DNA from: Candidatus Rifleibacteriota bacterium
Lineage (GTDB): Bacteria; Riflebacteria; Ozemobacteria; Ozemobacterales; Ozemobacteraceae
DNA: 14,421 nt
Direction: 5' to 3'
Assembly: GCA_029565415.1 (NCBI GenBank)
Contig: JAKQOH010000107.1
Location: forward strand, 1 to 14,421
The position numbers and the translations under genes were made by a program. Position 1 is the stretch's first letter. The number at the start of each line of letters is the position of its first letter. Positions 12,041-14,421 of this stretch are shown here, piece after piece. The notes beneath the pieces were generated by a model. That model did no database searches. It was not told the DNA's origin and was given only the letters and a program-made list of their open reading frames with translations.

Positions 12041-14421
12041 ATGGCCGGTGAGCGGATCTCGGGGGCCGAAGAGCGGCTGAGCCGGCTGCTGGCGATCGAC
12101 TGCGGCAGCACCACCACGAAAGCGATCCTGTTCGGCCGATTCGGCGACGGATGGCGTCTGGAAGGCCGCGGCGAGGCGCCGACGACGGTCGAACCGCCCG
12201 TGGCCGACGTGATGCAGGGCGTCTGGAACGCGATCGCCGAGCTGGAAGAGGTGAGCGGCATCCGTCTCGCCGGCGAAGCCGGCGGAACGCTTGTGAGACC
12301 TGCGACGACGGCGGGGGGTGTGGATGCCTTCGTCGCGACCAGCTCGGCAGGGGGCGGGTTACAGGTGCTCGTGGCGGGCATCGTGCGCGCGATGTCCGCC
12401 GAGTCGGCGCAGCGGGCGGCGCTGGGGGCCGGGGCGATCGTCGTCGAAACCCTCGCCGTCGACGACGGCCGGCCGGCCTGGGAACGGATCGAACGGATCA
12501 GGAGCCTGCGGCCCGATCTGATCCTCCTTTCGGGTGGGGTCGACGGCGGGGCGACGGCCCAGGTGTTCGAATTGGCCGAACTGCTCGTCGCCGCTGCCCC
12601 GAAACCGCGGCTGCCCGGGCAGGATCGCGTTCCGCTGTTGTATGCGGGGAACGCGATGGCCTGCGATGCCCTGCGAAAACGCCTTTCCGACGCGTTCTCG
12701 TTCGATGCGACAGAAAATATACGGCCAACGATGGAACAGGAACGTCTCGGCCCTGCCCGGCGCGATCTCCAGGCATCGTTTCTGGAACACGTCATGCGCC
12801 AGGCTCCCGGCTATGCCGCCCTGGTCGGCATGACGGACACCCCGGTGCTGCCGACGCCGGCCGCCGTCGGGGAACTGCTCGAACGGTTCGCGGCGCGCGA
12901 AGGCGGGAACGTCGTCGCAATCGACATCGGCGGGGCGACGACGGATGTTTTCTCAATCATCGGCGGCGTGTATCGCAAGACCGTCGCGGCGAACCTCGGC
13001 ATGAGCTACTCGATGGGCAACGTGGCGGCCGAGGCCGGATACGACGCCGTGATGCGCTGGCTTCCCGTGCCGATGGACGAAGAGGACGCCCGGAATATCC
13101 TCGCGAATAAAATGCTGCGCCCCACGACGATTCCGGATTCCCGCGAGGAACTGCTCCTCGAACAGGCGACGGCCCGCGAGGCGATCCGGCTCGCGTTCGG
13201 CCAACATCGCAGTCTCGCGGCGGAGCTGAAGGGCACGCGCCGCGAGGGCCGGATCGACGATCTGCTTTCCCGGGAACCGTCGGGAGAGTCGGTGGTGCAT
13301 CCCGGCCGCCTCGGGTTGATCATCGGCTCGGGCGGAGTGCTTTCCCATGCTCCTTCGCGCGGCCAGGCCGCAGCGATCCTGATCGACGCGGTGCAGCCGG
13401 AGGGGATCACGGCCCTGGCCGTCGACTCGGTCTTCATGATGCCACACCTCGGGGCGATGAGCCGTCTCGATGCCGATGCCGCGCTGGACACGTTCGACCG
13501 GGAGTGCCTGGTGCGGCTCGGCGCCTGTATCGCCCCGACGGGGACCGGGAACGAGTCCCGGGACTATCTCGATGTGAAGATCGAGATCCAGGGAAAAGAA
13601 TTATATCAAAAAAGATATATATTCGGTGCATTCGATGCCATCCCGCTGGGACCGGCAGAAACGGCGGGTCTGACCGTGACCCCGTCCCCGGCTCTCGATA
13701 TGGGAGCCGGACCTGGGAAGACGGTGCGGGCCCTGGTGCGCGGCGGGGCCGTCGGCATCGTCATCGATCTGCGCGGCCGGCCTCTGAACCTTCCCAACGA
13801 GGCGACGGCGCGTGCCGAATCGATCCGGGCCTGGCTTGCCCTGCTCGAGACCGCAGCGGCCAGGGCCGCCGAGTCGGCCATTTCGCTCCGGACCGTGCCG
13901 TTGCCGGGACCTGAGACACGCCCCGAGAGAGCCTATGTGCCGGGGCTGGCGCTTTCCGGGCATGTCGGGATCCGGAAAATCCGCCGGCTGCCCGTGCCGG
14001 GAGAGGTGCTGGTGCGGGCGGGTGACCCTGTCGGGGGAGAGCAGGTGATCGCTCGGGCGCTGCTCCCGGGCGCGGCGGTGCCGGTTCCGCTTGCGGGACC
14101 TCTTGGCTGTCTTCCCGGAGAGGTCGGGGGGTATCTGAAAATGCCGACCGGCGCGCCGGTACGTGCCGGCGAGCCGATCGCCGAGGTGAAGGGGTGGTTC
14201 GGTCTGTTTTCCGAGACGGTCGTGTCCCCGGCCGATGGCCTGCTCGAAAGCGTTTCACCCCTGACGGGCCACGCCCTCGTCCGCCTTGCCCCGACGCCGG
14301 TCGACCTGGTGGCCCATGTCTCGGGAGTCGTTCTCGAAGTGCACGAGGGAGGCGGTGCCGTCATCGCCTGCGACGCCGCGTTCATCCAGGGGGTGTTCGG
14401 CGTCGGCGGCGAAGCCCGCGG
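12041..14421 (+). CDS. MutL-like ASKHA ATPase (glutamate mutase L family) with C-terminal barrel-sandwich-like region, 3' partial
   Basis: An open frame runs from ATG 12041 past the window end (793 codons visible). Residues 1-450 match the glutamate-mutase MutL family: phosphate loop DCGSTTTKA (20-28), SSAGGGL (101-107) followed by VLVAGIV, AESAQRAALGAGA, LLSGGVDGG (162-170), YAGNAM (201-206), phosphate-2 motif DIGGATTD (295-302) and GSGGVL (429-434). This is an actin/Hsp70-type ATP-binding fold. MutL proteins are thought to chaperone or reactivate a B12-dependent mutase, but no mutase subunits are nearby. Known MutL proteins are usually about 450-600 aa. Here a further region, about 644-793, has two G-x-x-V-x-x-G-x-x-I units (VRAGDPVGGEQVIA; VRAGEPIAEVKG) and SPADGLL (729-735), like biotinyl/lipoyl or RnfC-type barrel-sandwich domains, then IQGVFGVGG (782-790). 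The start follows a G7 run and lies three bases after the small gene. ATP binding is confident; the biological role is not. Confidence 0.85.
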   Translation, partial: MAGERISGAEERLSRLLAIDCGSTTTKAILFGRFGDGWRLEGRGEAPTTVEPPVADVMQGVWNAIAELEEVSGIRLAGEAGGTLVRPATTAGGVDAFVATSSAGGGLQVLVAGIVRAMSAESAQRAALGAGAIVVETLAVDDGRPAWERIERIRSLRPDLILLSGGVDGGATAQVFELAELLVAAAPKPRLPGQDRVPLLYAGNAMACDALRKRLSDAFSFDATENIRPTMEQERLGPARRDLQASFLEHVMRQAPGYAALVGMTDTPVLPTPAAVGELLERFAAREGGNVVAIDIGGATTDVFSIIGGVYRKTVAANLGMSYSMGNVAAEAGYDAVMRWLPVPMDEEDARNILANKMLRPTTIPDSREELLLEQATAREAIRLAFGQHRSLAAELKGTRREGRIDDLLSREPSGESVVHPGRLGLIIGSGGVLSHAPSRGQAAAILIDAVQPEGITALAVDSVFMMPHLGAMSRLDADAALDTFDRECLVRLGACIAPTGTGNESRDYLDVKIEIQGKELYQKRYIFGAFDAIPLGPAETAGLTVTPSPALDMGAGPGKTVRALVRGGAVGIVIDLRGRPLNLPNEATARAESIRAWLALLETAAARAAESAISLRTVPLPGPETRPERAYVPGLALSGHVGIRKIRRLPVPGEVLVRAGDPVGGEQVIARALLPGAAVPVPLAGPLGCLPGEVGGYLKMPTGAPVRAGEPIAEVKGWFGLFSETVVSPADGLLESVSPLTGHALVRLAPTPVDLVAHVSGVVLEVHEGGGAVIACDAAFIQGVFGVGGEAR

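Noticed and set aside
12151..13110. Plus-strand open frame (319 codons) overlapping the MutL-like gene in another frame
   Set aside because: It is extremely Arg/Gly-rich and out of frame with the MutL-family motifs, which continue unbroken across it.

Overview
All of the genes that can be supported lie on the plus strand, and the DNA is strongly GC-rich. Start codons include GTG, most genes are a few bases apart or overlap by the four bases ATGA or GTGA, and no gap exceeds about 125 bases. Type IV prepilin leaders and a prokaryotic lipobox show a bacterium, and a lipoprotein plus O-antigen-ligase-type chemistry suggests a cell with an outer membrane. The lineage cannot be fixed by eye. An uncultured group such as Riflebacteria is a low-confidence guess based only on the gene mixture.

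Region 1 (2-4595) concerns pilins and probably glycosylation. The C-terminal end of one gene is followed by two complete GspG-like pseudopilins (237-935, 1060-1809). All three tails look related, so this appears to be a tandem pseudopilin family. A strong intrinsic terminator (959-989) separates the second and third members. Directly downstream is a large multi-pass membrane protein of the O-antigen ligase/polymerase (Wzy_C, PglL-like) superfamily with a C-terminal TPR-like domain (1848-4595). The neighbourhood suggests that it transfers a glycan onto the pilins, but this is inference.

Region 2 (4592-8508) is a peptide/nickel-type ABC import module: a lipoprotein solute-binding protein and two ATPases of the DppD/OppD and DppF/OppF types. 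The two inner-membrane permeases that normally accompany them are absent. Both ATPases end in the same four-cysteine spacing expected for the [4Fe-4S]-type C-terminal domain of this ATPase family.

Region 3 (8516 to the window end) is the least understood part and the best candidate for an undescribed system. Four predicted membrane proteins (317, 249, 304 and 221 aa) and a small 81 aa protein are joined by 4-base overlaps or 3-base gaps to a MutL-like ASKHA ATPase. The ATPase runs off the window (at least 793 aa) and carries a C-terminal region resembling a biotinyl/lipoyl or RnfC-like barrel-sandwich fold. No mutase subunits are present. The tight coupling suggests one membrane-associated machine energised or assembled by the ATPase. 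I do not know its function.

Genes 4592 to 14421 may form one long transcription unit. The only sizeable gap inside it is 7255-7374, which contains two 10-base palindromes around a weak hairpin and could hold a promoter or operator. No RNA genes, CRISPR arrays, insertion sequences or attachment sites were recognised.
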